From Antilocapra americana (Eukaryota > Chordata > Mammalia > Artiodactyla > Antilocapridae): a stretch of DNA of 64,000 nt. The position numbers and the translations under genes were made by a program. Shown here one piece after another: positions 1 through 10,640 of the stretch. The stretch is taken from positions 539,446-603,445 of the forward strand of contig ML662466.1 in assembly GCA_007570785.1 (NCBI GenBank), in the 5' to 3' direction. Under the pieces are notes generated by a model. The model had not been told where the DNA came from. It did no database searches and worked only from the letters and a program-made list of their open reading frames with translations. How positions within the stretch are numbered: position 1 is the first letter of the stretch; each line of letters begins with the position of its first letter.

Positions 1-1346
1 CCCCCTCCAGAACCCCCCTCCCTCCTCTCTCCCCCTGGGAAATCTCGTTGCACCAGCTCTGAGCATCAATCCTGGGCTGGCGATTGATTAGACATATGAT
101 AATTAACTTGTTTCAATGCCATTCTCCCATATCATCCCAGCCTTTCCCTCATCCACAGAGTCCATGAGTCTATTCTATACATCTGCGTTCCTTTTGCTCT
201 CTCGCATGCTGGGTTCTCGTTACTGTCTTTCTAAATTCCATATATATGCGTTAATATACTGTATTGTTGTTTTTGCTTCTGGCTTACTTCACTCTGGATA
301 ATGGGCTCCAGTTTCATCCATCTGAGTAGAACTGATTCAAATGAATTTTTTTTTAAATTCTGAGTAATATTCCCTTGTGTATATGTACCACAGCTTTCTT
401 ATCCATTCATCAGTTGATGGGCATCTAGGTTGCTTCCATGTCCTGGCTATTGTAAACAAAGCAGAGATGAACATTGGGGTACACGTGGCTCTTCCAATTC
501 TGGTTTCCTCGGTGTATATGCCCAGCAGTTGGATTACTGGGTCATATGGCAGGTCTATTTGCAGTTTTTTCAGGAACCTCCACACTGTTTTCCATAGTGG
601 CTGTACTAGTTTGCAATCCCACCAACAGTGTAAGAGAGTCCCCTTTTCTCCACATCCTCTCCAGCATTTATTACTTGTAGATTTTTGGATTGCAGCCATT
701 CTGAGTGGTGTAAAGTGATATCTCATTGTGGTTTTGATTTGCATTTCTTTGATAATGAGTGATGTTGAGCATCTTTTCATGTGTTTGTTAGCCAGTTTTA
801 TGTCTTCTTTGGAGAAATGTCTGTTAAGTTCTTTGGCCCACTTTTTAATGGGGTCGTTTATTTTTCTAGAATGGAGCTGCAGGAGTTGCTTGTATATGTT
901 TGAGATTAATAATTTGGCCATTGATTCATTGGCTATTATTTTCTCCCATTCTGAAGGCTGTCTTTTCACCTTGCTTATAGTTTCCTTTGCTGTGTAGAAG
1001 CTTTTAATTTTAATTAGGTCCCATTTATTTATTTTTGCTTTTATTTCCAATATTCTGGGAAGTGGGTCATAGAGGATCCTGATTTGGTTTATGTCAGAGA
1101 GTGTTTTGCCTGTTTTCCACTAGGAGTTTTATAGTTTCCGGTCTTACGTTTAGATATTTAATTATTTTTGTGTTTATTTTTGTGTATGGTGTTAGAATTT
1201 GTTCTAGTTTCATTCTTTTACAAGTCGTTAACTAGTTTTCCCAACACCACTTGTTAAAGAGTTTGTCTTTTTTCCATTGCATATTTTTGCCTCTTTGTCA
1301 AATGTAAGATGTCCATAAATGTGTGGATTTATTTCTGCGCTTTCTT

Positions 1347-1626
1347 CTAATTTTCTTGAAGAGATCTCTAGTCTTTCCCATCCTATTTTTTCCCTCTATT
1401 TCTTCGCATCGATTGCTGATGAAAGCTTTCTTATCTCTCCTTGATATTCTTTGGAACTCTGCATTCAGATGGGTATATCTTTTCTTTTCTCCTTTGCTTT
1501 TCACTTCTCTTCTTTTGACAGCTTTTTGAAGACCTCCTAAGACAGCCATTTTGCTTTCTTGCATTTCTTTTTCTTGGGGATGATCTTGATTCCTGTCTCC
1601 TATACAATGTTGTGAACCTCCATCCA
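1347..1626 (-). mobile_element. Internal BovB (RTE) fragment replacing part of the L1
   Basis: The minus-strand translation of this stretch (inside the frame at 1298-1627) reads as the BovB region between endonuclease and reverse transcriptase, with [24 protein letters not shown] and NRMGKTRDLFKKI. The same region of a second BovB in this window is at about 25740-26000. The fragment has neither the BovB 3' tail nor an obvious target duplication. It lies where roughly 190 bases of L1 should be, judging by the L1 copy at 46220-46410. Confidence 0.75.
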
Positions 1627-2951
1627 TAGTTTTGTTCTAGTGCTGTGAAAATTGTCATTGATAACTTGATAGGGGTTGCAGTGAATCTGTAGACTGCATT
1701 TGGTAGTATAGTCATTTTTAAAATATTGATTCTTCCTACTCAGGAACATGATATATATCTCCATCTGTTTGTGTCATCTTTGATTTCTTTCATCAGTGTC
1801 TTATGGTTTTCTATATAGAGCTGTCTTCTTAGATAAGTTTTTCCTAGATGTTTTATTCTTTTTGTTCCAATGGTGAATTTAATTGATTCCTTAATTTCTC
1901 TCTGTAACTTTTCATTGTTAGTATATAGGAATGCAGGTGATTTCTGTGTATTCATTTTGTGTCCTATGACTGTGCTAAATTCATTGATTATCTGTAGTAA
2001 TTCTCTGATAGTATCTTTAGGGCTTTCTATATACAGTATCATGTCATCCACAAACAGTGAGTGCTTCACTTCTTCTTTTCTGGTCTGTCATTGATTGTTT
2101 TTCTTCTATGATTGCTGTATCTAAGACTTCCAATACTATATTGAATTATAGTAGTGAACATGGATACCCTGGTCTTGTTCCCTGTATTAGGGGAAACCCT
2201 TTCAGTGTTTCATCATTGAGAATAATGTTCACTGTGGGCTTATCACATATGGCCTTATCTATGTGGAGGTAGGCTCCTTCTGCACCCATTGTTTGAAAAG
2301 TTTTAATCATAAATGGGTGCTGAATTCTGTCAAAGGCTTCTTCTGTATATATTGAGGTGATCATATGGTTTTTATATTCTCATTTGTCAATATGGTATAT
2401 CACATTGATTGATTTTCATATATTGAAGAATCATTGCAACCCTGGAATTAAACCAACTTGATCATGGTATATGACCTTTTTGATGTGTTTTTAAATTCTG
2501 TTTGCTAAAAGTTTGTTAAGGACATTTGCATCTATGTTCATCAGTGATGTTGACCTCTAGTTTTCTTTTTTAGTGTTGTCTTGGTGTGGTTTTGTTATCA
2601 GGGTGATGGTAGCCTCTTAAAATGAGTTTGGGAGTGTTCCTTCCTCTACAATTTTTTGAAGGAGTTTTAGAGGATAGGCATTAGCTCATCTATAAATGTT
2701 TGATAGAATTCACTTGTGAAGTCATCTGCTTCTGGGGTTTTGTCTTTTGGGAGTTTTTTTTTTTTAATCGTATCTTTGATTTAGAACCTGTAATTAGGTT
2801 GGTCATAACTTTTGTTTCTTTTTGGTTCAGTCTTGGAAGATTGAGCTTTTCTAAGAATCTGTCGATTTCTTGAAGGTTATCCGTTTTGTTGCCATAGAGT
2901 TGTTCATAATAGTGTCTTATAATCTTATGTATGTGACTTAGCATTCATGCA

Positions 2952-3098
2952 TGCATGCATTGGAGAAGGAAATGGCAACCCACGCTAGTATTCTTGCCTG
3001 GAGAATCCCAAGGACAGAGGAGGCTGATGGGCTGCATTCTATGGGGCTGCACAGAGTCAGACATGACTGACATGACATAGCAGCGGCAGAAGCAGCAG
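2952..3098 (+). mobile_element. Ruminant tRNA-derived SINE, 3' part with (AGC)n tail
   Basis: It begins after a GCATGCATGCAT run with TTGGAGAAGGAAATGGCAAC and passes through ATTCTTGCCTGGAGAATCCC and CACAGAGTCAGACATGACTG. It ends in an AGCAGCGGCAGAAGCAGCAG tail. These are hallmarks of the Bov-tA/CHR-type SINEs. The tRNA-like head is missing. It splits the surrounding antisense L1. Confidence 0.85.
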
Positions 3099-4105
3099 AA
3101 ACTGTTGTAACCTCTGTTTTTTCATTTCTAATTTTGTTGGTTTGATTCTTCTTTTTATCTTTATGACACTAGTTAAATGTTTTTCAATTGCTTTTCTTCT
3201 CAAGAACCAGATTTTAGTTTTATTAATCTTTACTTTTCATTTCTTTTTATTTTATTTATCCTCATATCTTTAAGATTCCTTTCCTTCTACAAATTTTGGA
3301 GTATTTGTTGTTGTTGTTGTTGTTGTTCTTTTTTCAGTTGTTTTAGGTGTACAGTTAGGTTGCCTATTTGATGTTTTTCTTGTTTTTTTGAAATAGTATT
3401 GTATTACTATAAACTTCCCTTTTAGAAATGCTTTTTCTGCTTCCCATAGGTTTTGAGTTGTATTTTCATTGTCATTTGTTTCTAGAAAATTTTTGATTTC
3501 CCTTTTGATTTCTTCAGTAACTTGTTGATTATTTACAAATGTGTTGTTTAATCTCCATGTGTTTGTGTTTCTTACAGTGTTTTCCTTGTAATTGATATCT
3601 AGTCTCATGGTGTTTTGGTCGGAGAAGATGCTTGACATGATTTCAATTCTTAATTTTACTGAGGTTTGATTTGTGACCCAAGATGTGGTCTATCCTAGAG
3701 AATGTTCCATGTACAATTGAGAAGATGAATTCTTCTGCATTTGTTTGGCAGGTCCTGAAGATAGCACTGAAATCCATCTCATCTAATGTATCATTTAAGA
3801 CATGTTTCCTTATTAATTTTGGTGATCAGTCCATTGGTGTGAATGGGCTGTGAAAGTCTCCTACTATTAGTGTGTTACTCTCAGTATCTCTTTTTATGTT
3901 TCTTAGTGTTTGTTTTAGGTATTCAGGTGCTCCTACGTTGGGTGAAGATATTTACAGTTTGTATGTCTTCCCCTTAGATTTGTCATTGCATTATGTAGTG
4001 TCTTTCTTTATCTCTTGTAGTATTCTTATTTTAAGGTTTATATTGTCTGATATGAAGAATGCAAATCTAGCTTTCTTTTTTCATCTTGTTCTCCTCATTT
4101 TTTTG

Positions 4106-5235
4106 ACTATTAGAAATAAGACTGTTATGAAAATTCTTGTACAAGTCCTTGAGTAGACTTTTTGTTTTTTTCATTCTTCTTGGTATAAGATCAGGAATGG
4201 GATTGCTTGGTCATGTGGTAACCCAAAGTTTAACTTTTTTTTTTATTGTTTTTGCCATACAATGTCATGATATCACCATGGGTTTACATATGCTCCCCCT
4301 CCAGAACCCCCCCTCCCTCCTCCCTACCCCCGGAAAATTTCTCTGCACCAGCCTGGAGCATCAATCCTGGGCTGGCGATTGATTAGACATATGATAATTA
4401 ACTTGTTTCAATGCCATTCTCCCATATCATCCCACCCTTACCCTCATCCACAGAGTCCACGAGTCTATTATATACATCTGTGTTCTTTTTGCTGTCTCGC
4501 ATGTTTGGTTCTTGTTACCTTCTTTCTAAATGCCATATATATGTGTTAATACACTATATTGTTGTTTTTGCTTCTGGCTTACTTCACTCTGGATAATGGG
4601 CTCCAGTTTCGTCCATCTGTGTAGAATTGCTTCAAATGAATTTTTTTTAATGCTGAGTAATATTCCCTTGTGTATATGTACCACAGCTTTCTTATCCATC
4701 CGTCAGTTGATGGGCATCTAGGTTGCTTCCATGTCCTGGCTATTGTAAACAAAGCAGAGATGAACATTGGGGTACACGTGGCTCTTCCAATTCTGGTTTC
4801 CTGGGTGTATATGCCCAGCAGTGGGATTGCTGTGTCATATGGCAGGACTATTTGCAGCTTTTTAAGGAACCTCCACATTGTTTTCCATAGTGGCTGCACT
4901 AGTTTGCATTCCCACCAACAGTGTAAGAGAGTTTCCTCCAAAGTTTAACTTTTAAAGCAACTTCCAAAGTGGTTTTCACAGAGGCTGTCCTATTTTGTAT
5001 TGTCATAAGCAGTGCATGAAAGTTCAAACTTTTTCACATACTCATCCAACTTGTTCGTCTCTGTTCTCTCATTAAAACTATCATTTTGGTGTGCTGTGTG
5101 TGCTTAGTTGCCCTCTGTATATATTTATTTGGTGAATTTCCTGTGCAAATCCTTTGTCCATTCTTTTTTTTTGTATTATTGCCTTTCATATATTTTGTCA
5201 GACTCTTATGTTTTTTCATAAGTCCACAACTTATT
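4106..5235 (-). mobile_element. Old L1 3' end relic, split by a younger L1
   Basis: The two flanks 4106-4222 and 4954-5235 join into a decayed antisense L1 3' UTR of an older mammalian type. Recognisable pieces are GGGATTGCTTGGTCATGTGG, CAAAGTTTAACTTTT and TGGTTTTCACAGAGGCTGTC. Divergence is visibly much higher than in the inserted L1 at 4239-4937, which fits its older age. Confidence 0.7.
4223..4953 (-). mobile_element. Young 5'-truncated L1 with 16-bp target duplication
   Basis: A ~700-bp antisense L1 (body 4239-4937) carries the 3' UTR and the last ~120 residues of ORF2 (frame 4579-4941). It is flanked by a perfect 16-bp direct repeat, CCAAAGTTTAACTTTT, at 4223-4238 and 4938-4953. The poly(A) tail appears as the T run at the left. 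This is ordinary target-primed insertion with 5' truncation into an older L1. Confidence 0.92.
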
Positions 5236-5639
5236 CCCCTTTCCTCCAGAGCCAACTACCTCAATGAGAGACCTTGGGAACCAGATAAACAGGAAATGAT
5301 TACTCAGTGTTTCGTCCAAGAACATGGAAGCTTGTGGTAGCTATTCATGGAAATGAATTCCACCATGGTCTCGACTGTGAGGTAACCTCCAGTGGAGGTG
5401 CCAGCAGGGAAACAAGATAAGAAAAGGAATTTTTGAGGGCACATGTTGAGAAGATCTTTGCACATGAGGCTCACATACCTATGGGCAAGCTCCACCCCTT
5501 CCTGGGAATACTAGTCAGTCTAAGGTGGTTGTTTCCTTCTTGGGATCACCCAACACAACCTCAAGCATGCATTTATCTGCCTCATCCCCATCGAACTGTT
5601 AAAAAGCAAGCCTCATTAGTACACCAAGTGAGGTGACCA
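5236..5639. other. Unrecognised stretch upstream of locus 1
   Basis: I recognise no repeat here. A 67-residue plus-strand frame at 5433-5636 (ending HRTVKKQASLVHQVR, with HEAHIPMGKLHPF near its start) has a protein-like composition. Stops just upstream break any longer reading. It could be a decayed exon or retrocopy, or chance. I cannot name a parent gene. Confidence 0.3.
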
Positions 5640-5870
5640 TGATTCCTAGACTTGAAGCAAGACAACTCCAAGTGGACCAAGGGCAAGTGTATTCAGAGCA
5701 GTCCCACAGTGTGAAGACAGGGGTTTCAGGCTGTAAACTAGGAAACTAAGGAAAGCTACATGCATGCTGAGAAAAGGAGGTGATATGGAAAGTGTTTCTG
5801 GTAGGTTACACAGAATTAAATGGTATTCAATTTGTTTTAAGACCATCTTGTAGGATGAAAAGTAGAATAA
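5640..5870 (+). pseudogene. Locus 1, upstream decayed unit of a promoter-bearing family
   Basis: This stretch is homologous to the minus-strand units at 30176-30405 and 30815-31105. Shared blocks include CAAGGGCAAGTGTATTCAG, GAAGACAGGGGTTTCAGGCTG and a final TTTTAAGACCATCTTGTAGGA. In those units the block begins just after a TATA promoter. Here the upstream promoter is not evident and stops are present, so I treat it as a broken unit. About 250 bases further on, the next unit's promoter begins, the same spacing as at locus 2. Function unknown. Confidence 0.55.
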
Positions 5871-6119
5871 TTCACATTTCCACAAAAACTTCAACAGAGG
5901 CTAATTATCAAGGATGGATTTTAGGCAAGATATTTAAAGTTATATAATGGTTAAAGATGAGAGGGAACAGAATGAAAGCCTGAATAGTGTGACTGTGAGG
6001 TAAGGTTTGGAGGAGACACATTCTCTTTGCCATGTGACCCATCAGAGTTGACAGAGAAATGACCACAGGTGAGTTTGTAGGCTCTTAAGGGACATGAAAA
6101 ATGCCTTATTTATCCCACC

Positions 6120-6300
6120 AAGTCATTGAATTGTTCCCCATCCTCCCCTAGAGTTGTCAGGATGGGTATTTGTAATGTCAAGGCTCACCAAGCGCCACCA
6201 TTGGCTGAGGAAGTGACTTGCAGACTTCATACAACATAACAGTGTGGCCCCCTGGAGAGGGGTATATATAGGGGTGCTCAAAGGCTCTGGAGCAGACTAC
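6120..6300 (+). promoter_or_regulatory. TATA promoter of locus 1 (shared with locus 2)
   Basis: A TATATATA box at 6263-6270 is preceded by conserved blocks also found at locus 2: CCTAGAGTTGTCAGGAT near 6148, TGTAATGTCA at 6171-6180, and GGCTGAGGAAGTGACT near 6203. Downstream, GCTCTGGAGCAGAC is conserved as a likely transcription start region. TGTAATGTCA corresponds to TGATGTCA in locus 2, which resembles a cAMP-response element. Such sites are typical of spermatid promoters, but use here is an inference. Confidence 0.55.
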
Positions 6301-6314
6301 TTCCAGTCTTCAAA

Positions 6315-6926
6315 ATGACTAAGGTGACTGGGAAGCCACAAAACTCTAGAGCTGTTCCAGAACAGTTGACTCCATACAGCCAGGAGGAAAATGTTAAGAC
6401 CTCCTATCAACTGAGGTCCAAAAGCAGTGTCAAGATGAAACCCACCCAAGTTCCTCTTGCCCATTGACCCCACCCCATAAGACCACCTCCTCTGTCCATG
6501 CCTGGCACATACCCCTCCTATGCCCACACCCTTCTACTTAAGCTATTGTTCCTGTTAGTATTCACCCTTTTCCCTAAACCGATGTCCTTTTGTGCTCTGT
6601 CTCTTGTTTTCTCCAGGTGGCCAGGGCAAACATGAGGGTGAATATCAAAAAAATCCCATCTCAATAAAACTGAAAAAAATCAGAGGCTCAAACCTCTGTA
6701 GATACTGTTCCAAGGTGAATGAAGAACTGAATCAAAATGAACCAGAGGAGGCCCCAGGGATCATGGATACCCCTGCCATTCCAGTTAGATCAGTGGGCAG
6801 CAGTGACTTCAGAGCATGGCTAGAGACCTCAGAAATCTATGGGGGTCTCATCTCTGAGAAATGGGCAACAGTACAGTTGTTGAATCTTATACAAACATCA
6901 TACATTAATAATGAAAATAAAATAAA
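6315..6926 (+). CDS. Hypothetical short gene, two possible exons, locus 1
   Basis: I do not recognise the product. An ATG at 6315, about 45 bases after the TATA box, opens a 50-codon frame (MTKVTGKPQNSRAVPEQL...) that stops at 6465-6467. A pyrimidine-rich tract ending CTCCAG at 6611-6616 could be a splice acceptor. From 6617 an open frame continues to about 6936 with a basic start (ISIKLKKIRGSNLCRYCSK) and an acidic middle (NQNEPEEAPG). Overlapping AATAAA signals lie at 6916-6926. No strong donor is visible; CTGAGGTCC near 6412 is a weak candidate. The neighbouring decayed units and the inverted copy at 29750-31640 suggest a small multicopy family. It could equally be a decayed gene. RNA evidence would decide. 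Confidence 0.4.
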
Positions 6927-7440
6927 ATCAACCTGATGTGGAATTATGTGTGTCTCTGACCTCTCTGATGGGGGGGGGCAGAGAGGGGAGGGAATGGATA
7001 AGTGTGTGAAGAGGGAGCCAGATGGGTCCTGTGGAATTGGAGATGGGACCAGATGTTCCAATTAGCAGAAAATAGAGGAAGAACTCGTTCAAAACTGAGC
7101 CCCAAAGATATACTTCTCTACTTCCCATGTGAGAAGTGGAAGATGACTTGGTGTTTCTGGTGTGAGTGCAGAGGTGGGAACCTAGCTGGGGAGCCCAGTC
7201 ATGTGTGGGGTAGCAGTGCCATTTGCTAAAAGGCATACAAAGTAGTTCCCCCTAGGGCACCTACCTCATCGTGGTGTTTATTACACCTCAAGACATGATG
7301 TCAGCAACTAACCTTCAAAAACTCAAAATTGCTTACTAAAAGGTAATCCTTAGGAGTAAAATAATGACGGTGTTCAGTATGGAAATTTCTCAGAAAACAA
7401 AATAAAACAGCACACGACCTAACAATGTCATTCTTGTCTA
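6927..7440. other. No feature recognised
   Basis: This is single-copy-looking sequence with a G run at 6969-6978. Frames on both strands are short and unremarkable, and I see no repeat family. Confidence 0.5.
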
Positions 7441-8145
7441 CATATTAAAAAAAAACACACAATTTTAATTAAAAAGACACATGTACCCTAACGTTCGTTG
7501 AAGTACACCATTCACCAAGACATGGAAGCAAGCTAAATGTCCATCAGATCATAGATGAATGGATAAAGATGTGGTATATATGTACCATGGGACATTCATT
7601 GTTTTTCAGTCACTAAGTCATGTCCCCTCTTTGCGGCCCTATGGAGTCTACCCCTCCAAGCTCCTCTGTCCATGGAATTTTTGAGGCAAGAATACCTCAG
7701 TGGGTTCCCCTTTCCTTTTCTAAGGGATCTTTCTTACCTAGAGATTGAACCCACATCTCCTTCTTGACAGGCAGATTCTTTGGCCCTGAGCCACCAAGGA
7801 AGACCTATGGAATGCTACTCACCCATAAGAAGAATGAAATAATGGCATTTGCTACAACATGGAAGGTATAATACTAAAGTAAAATAAGAAAAATACTCTA
7901 TGATATCACTTATAGAATCTTAAAATAAAACAAAGTAGGGAATATAATAAAAATAGACTCTGCTGGATATAGAGAACAACCTACTGGTTACCAGCAGAGA
8001 GGAGGGAGGGGGATGGACAATACAGAGATGGGAGAGTGGGAGGCACAATGTGTTAGGTATAAGATGAGCTCAAGAATGTATTGTACAACTTGGGGAATAG
8101 AGCCAGTTTTTTCTAATAAAAATAAATGGAGAGCAAACTTCAACA
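7441..8145 (+). mobile_element. L1 3' end (older type), sense, split by a SINE
   Basis: Typical L1 3'-end phrases are present: GACATGGAAGCAAGCTAAATGTCCATCA, TGGATAAAGATGTGGTATATATG, GAATGAAATAATGGCATTTGC, GATATCACTTATAGAATCT and the final TGTACAACTTGGGGAATAGAGCC. The A-rich tail passes into a purine-rich simple repeat. The body is interrupted at about 7594-7803. Confidence 0.8.
7594..7803 (-). mobile_element. Bov-tA-type SINE, antisense
   Basis: The stretch from TTTTCAGTCACTAAGTCATG through GGCAAGAATACCTCAGTGGG to GAGCCACCAAGGAAGACC is the reverse complement of a ruminant tRNA-derived SINE. It interrupts the L1 phrase ACCATGGGACATT / ATGGAATGCTACTCACCC. Confidence 0.85.
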
Positions 8146-8215
8146 ATTGTATAGTAAGAAAGAAAAAGAAAGAAAGAGAGGGGAAGTAGAAGGGAGTAAA
8201 GGAAGGAAAATAATG
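8146..8215. repeat. Purine-rich simple repeat (GAAA/GGAA)n
   Basis: Degenerate AAGAAAGAAAAAGAAAGAAAGAG continues the A-rich tail of the preceding L1. It probably grew from the poly(A) tail. Confidence 0.8.
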
Positions 8216-8335
8216 GCATTTTTTGGAGGTCACAAAACCGATATTGATTAGGCCCTTTTCTAGCTAAGGAATTTAGAATGGAGCTGTAGCCTTCCAAAGG
8301 CGGGGTAGGGGGAGTGGCCCAGATCCAGCACAGGC

Positions 8336-8382
8336 AATACTGGGGAGGGGGCGGGGGCGGGGGCAGGGGGGGCGGCGGGCAT
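8336..8382 (+). repeat. G-run cluster, potential G-quadruplex
   Basis: Closely spaced runs of four to eight G's (GGGGAGGGGGCGGGGGCG and following) lie in otherwise AT-rich DNA. The spacing meets the usual four-run G-quadruplex pattern. The proline-rich minus-strand frame across it is a composition artefact. Confidence 0.7.
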
Positions 8383-9149
8383 TGCCCACGAAGAGTTTTA
8401 TTACAAGAATAAAACCAAGTGAAAGCTGGTTCTGTTTTTATTACCATCTCCATACTTCAGTATTTTAAAACAATGCCAGTAATTAAATATTTTTCCCCTG
8501 CAAAATCACATTTAGTTGGCTTAAGTTGTAAAAGTTTGTTGTCATGTATGTCAGGCTTTGATATTTATTATTCACAAGGCACAAAGTTTTAAAATATGTA
8601 TATAAATACATATGCACACTAATTTCATTTGGCCAGTTTCAGTACTTCTCTTTAAAAATTCATTGTCTTCTATGAGGGAGTTAATTAAGAGAAGACCCTG
8701 TTAAATTGTTGTTGCCAACAGAGGCTGCCATGGTTACCAGTGCTCCATTCCATAAAACATCCTTAATGGTTTGGAATGCCTTGAGACCACTTCCTGTCAC
8801 AGCCTGCAGTCCCTGAGGGAACTTCCTAATACACATCCCACGTTAAAACAGTTGCTTCTAAATACACAGTGATACCACGAAAATTGTCAATGTAAAGACA
8901 CACAATGTGCTTTTATTTATGCCTAAATCAGTGAAACAAGGTACAAACTTTTTTAGCTTGAAAATTACAAAATCTTCTTATATTTGAACGTAAAATATCC
9001 TGCTGAATTTGAAAACTATGCTGTAAAGTGAAATTCATTCTTGTCAGTTATTTGAGACTATGGAGAAAATAAAATCATGTTCATTGGGGCTGCTAAAACT
9101 GTCTTTAGTGGATATTTTTTCTTAAAAATTCCCTTACAGTTTTATAGTA

Positions 9150-9154
<5 letters not shown>
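8383..9154. other. AT-rich sequence, nothing recognised
   Basis: No coding frame or repeat family is recognised by eye. Confidence 0.45.

Positions 9155-9202
<48 letters not shown>
9155..9202. repeat. (TA)n microsatellite
   Basis: About 24 uninterrupted TA dinucleotides. The poly-(Ile-Tyr) frame across it is not a gene. Confidence 0.97.
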
Positions 9203-9204
<2 letters not shown>

Positions 9205-9511
9205 GATCAATAGATTTTATACTATGTTTACTTTTTGGACATTTTTATTTCCTTTAATTTATTAATGTAACTAGAAAGTTGTTCTATTGAGTGGGTATTA
9301 AAAATTATTCCTCTCTCTTGTATGGAACACAGAGTTTACACTACTGTTGGGAGACATTTTATTGCCTAAAATCTTATATACATCAGCTCCAGTGTCTTAG
9401 GTTTTTTATAATTCAGCTCTATTGTCTAAGCATTTTGTTTCACTTTGTTTAGGCTGAGAATTTTCTCACCTATTTCTAGTATTTGCAGAGTTTCTAGTAA
9501 GAAGGTGTGTC
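9203..9511. other. No feature recognised
   Basis: AT-rich sequence between the microsatellite and the next SINE, with no notable frame or repeat. Confidence 0.45.
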
Positions 9512-9722
9512 TGTTGTTGTTTAGTTGCTCATTAGCATCCAACTCTTTGACAATCCATGGACTGTAAGCATATCAGTCTCTTCTGTCAATGGCCATTCTC
9601 CAGGCAATAACACTGGAGTGGGTTGCCATGCTCTCCTGGAGGGGATCTTCCTGATCCAGAGATGGAATTCATGTCCTCTATGGCTCCTACATTGCAGGCA
9701 GCTTCTTTACCACTGAGCCAGA
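9512..9722 (-). mobile_element. Bov-tA-type SINE, antisense
   Basis: It shows GTTGTTGTTTAGTTGCTCA, CACTGGAGTGGGTTGCCATG, AGGGGATCTTCCTGATCC and TTTACCACTGAGCCAGAG, all reverse complements of the SINE. About 20% of positions differ from typical copies, so it is not recent. Confidence 0.9.
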
Positions 9723-9799
9723 GTATATCTTGTATACATCAAATCCACTTTAATTATTAAGGTTCATAATCAGTAAAAAATAAAGATGAAGAAACCCAA

Positions 9800-10640
9800 A
9801 CAAGCAATTGTCATTCACCAATTAATAATAAGAAAAGCCCTTCATTTTACTTTGCCTTCATTTATTTTTTAATTTATTGTTTCATTGAAGGATAATTGCT
9901 TTCAGACTTGTGTTGTTTTCTGTCAGACTTCAACATGAAACTCTTTCTTAACTCATAGTTTCTCTTCAATATCATCTTATCCTGTTTAAATAATTTCTTT
10001 TTAGCATTTCTAACAGATTAGATATGTGCTGAGATTAAATTCCCTAATTTTGTGTTTATATGAGAATATCTACTTCTCCTTTATTTTTGAAGGATAATAC
10101 TCTTGGACATAGAAGTTAAGTTCAGTAGTATTTTTAGGAAAATATTTGATTTATTGACATGTTCATGTACCATAAATTTACCAGTTAAACTATATAATTC
10201 ATTGATTTGTAGTTTATTCATAGGTTGCATAGCCATAGCCACTACATCATTCTAGAGTATTTTCACCACTCCAGTGGAAAATATTGTCCAATTAGAAGAC
10301 ATTTTCCGTTTCCCCCTTCATCTGGCGTCCATTTGGGACATATTTATTCACATGAACGAAATAATGCAATAGGCAGTCTTTTGTTCCTAGTTTGTTTTAA
10401 TTAATGTAATCAATTCAGAGCTATAGTGTGTTATAGCATGTATAAGAATGCCTTTCATTTGATGGCAGAATAATGTTGCATTGCATGTTTTATTTACTCA
10501 ATCACCAGCTGATGGACATATGAGTCATTTCAATCCCCATCCCCCCTTTTTAAGCTGATTTCTTTTTACACTTTATTTTTAATTGAATAATTAAAAATTT
10601 TTAAATTTAATAACTTTTATGAATCTATTTAGGTTATCAT
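9800..10640 (-). mobile_element. Old LINE relics, antisense
   Basis: Decayed L1-type 3' UTR phrases are visible: TTCATTGAAGGATAATTGC near 9889, TTTTTAGCATTTCTAACAG near 10000, and TTTACTCAATCACCAGCTGATGGACAT near 10494. Boundaries between fragments cannot be set by eye. The end of this stretch is duplicated near 29886. Confidence 0.55.

Larger units (their letters stand above)
1..4105 (-). mobile_element. L1 LINE (pecoran type), antisense; 3' UTR and ORF2
   Basis: This antisense L1 has its 3' UTR at the left edge of the window and runs upstream to the right. The best-preserved coding part is an uninterrupted 237-residue frame at 337-1050. It is the ORF2 C-terminus, including the cysteine-containing stretch [18 protein letters not shown]. 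Further pieces of the endonuclease-reverse transcriptase polyprotein (for example 1740-2069, 2146-2364, 2690-2944 and 3270-3638) are broken by stops and frameshifts, so the element cannot make its protein. It is interrupted by a BovB patch (1347-1626) and a SINE (2952-3098). The left end may continue outside the window. Confidence 0.9.

Noticed and set aside
6315..6926. Naming locus 1 as a SPANX, VCX or CYPT gene
   Set aside because: Only the general architecture and promoter style are similar. I could not match the protein text, so no gene symbol is given.
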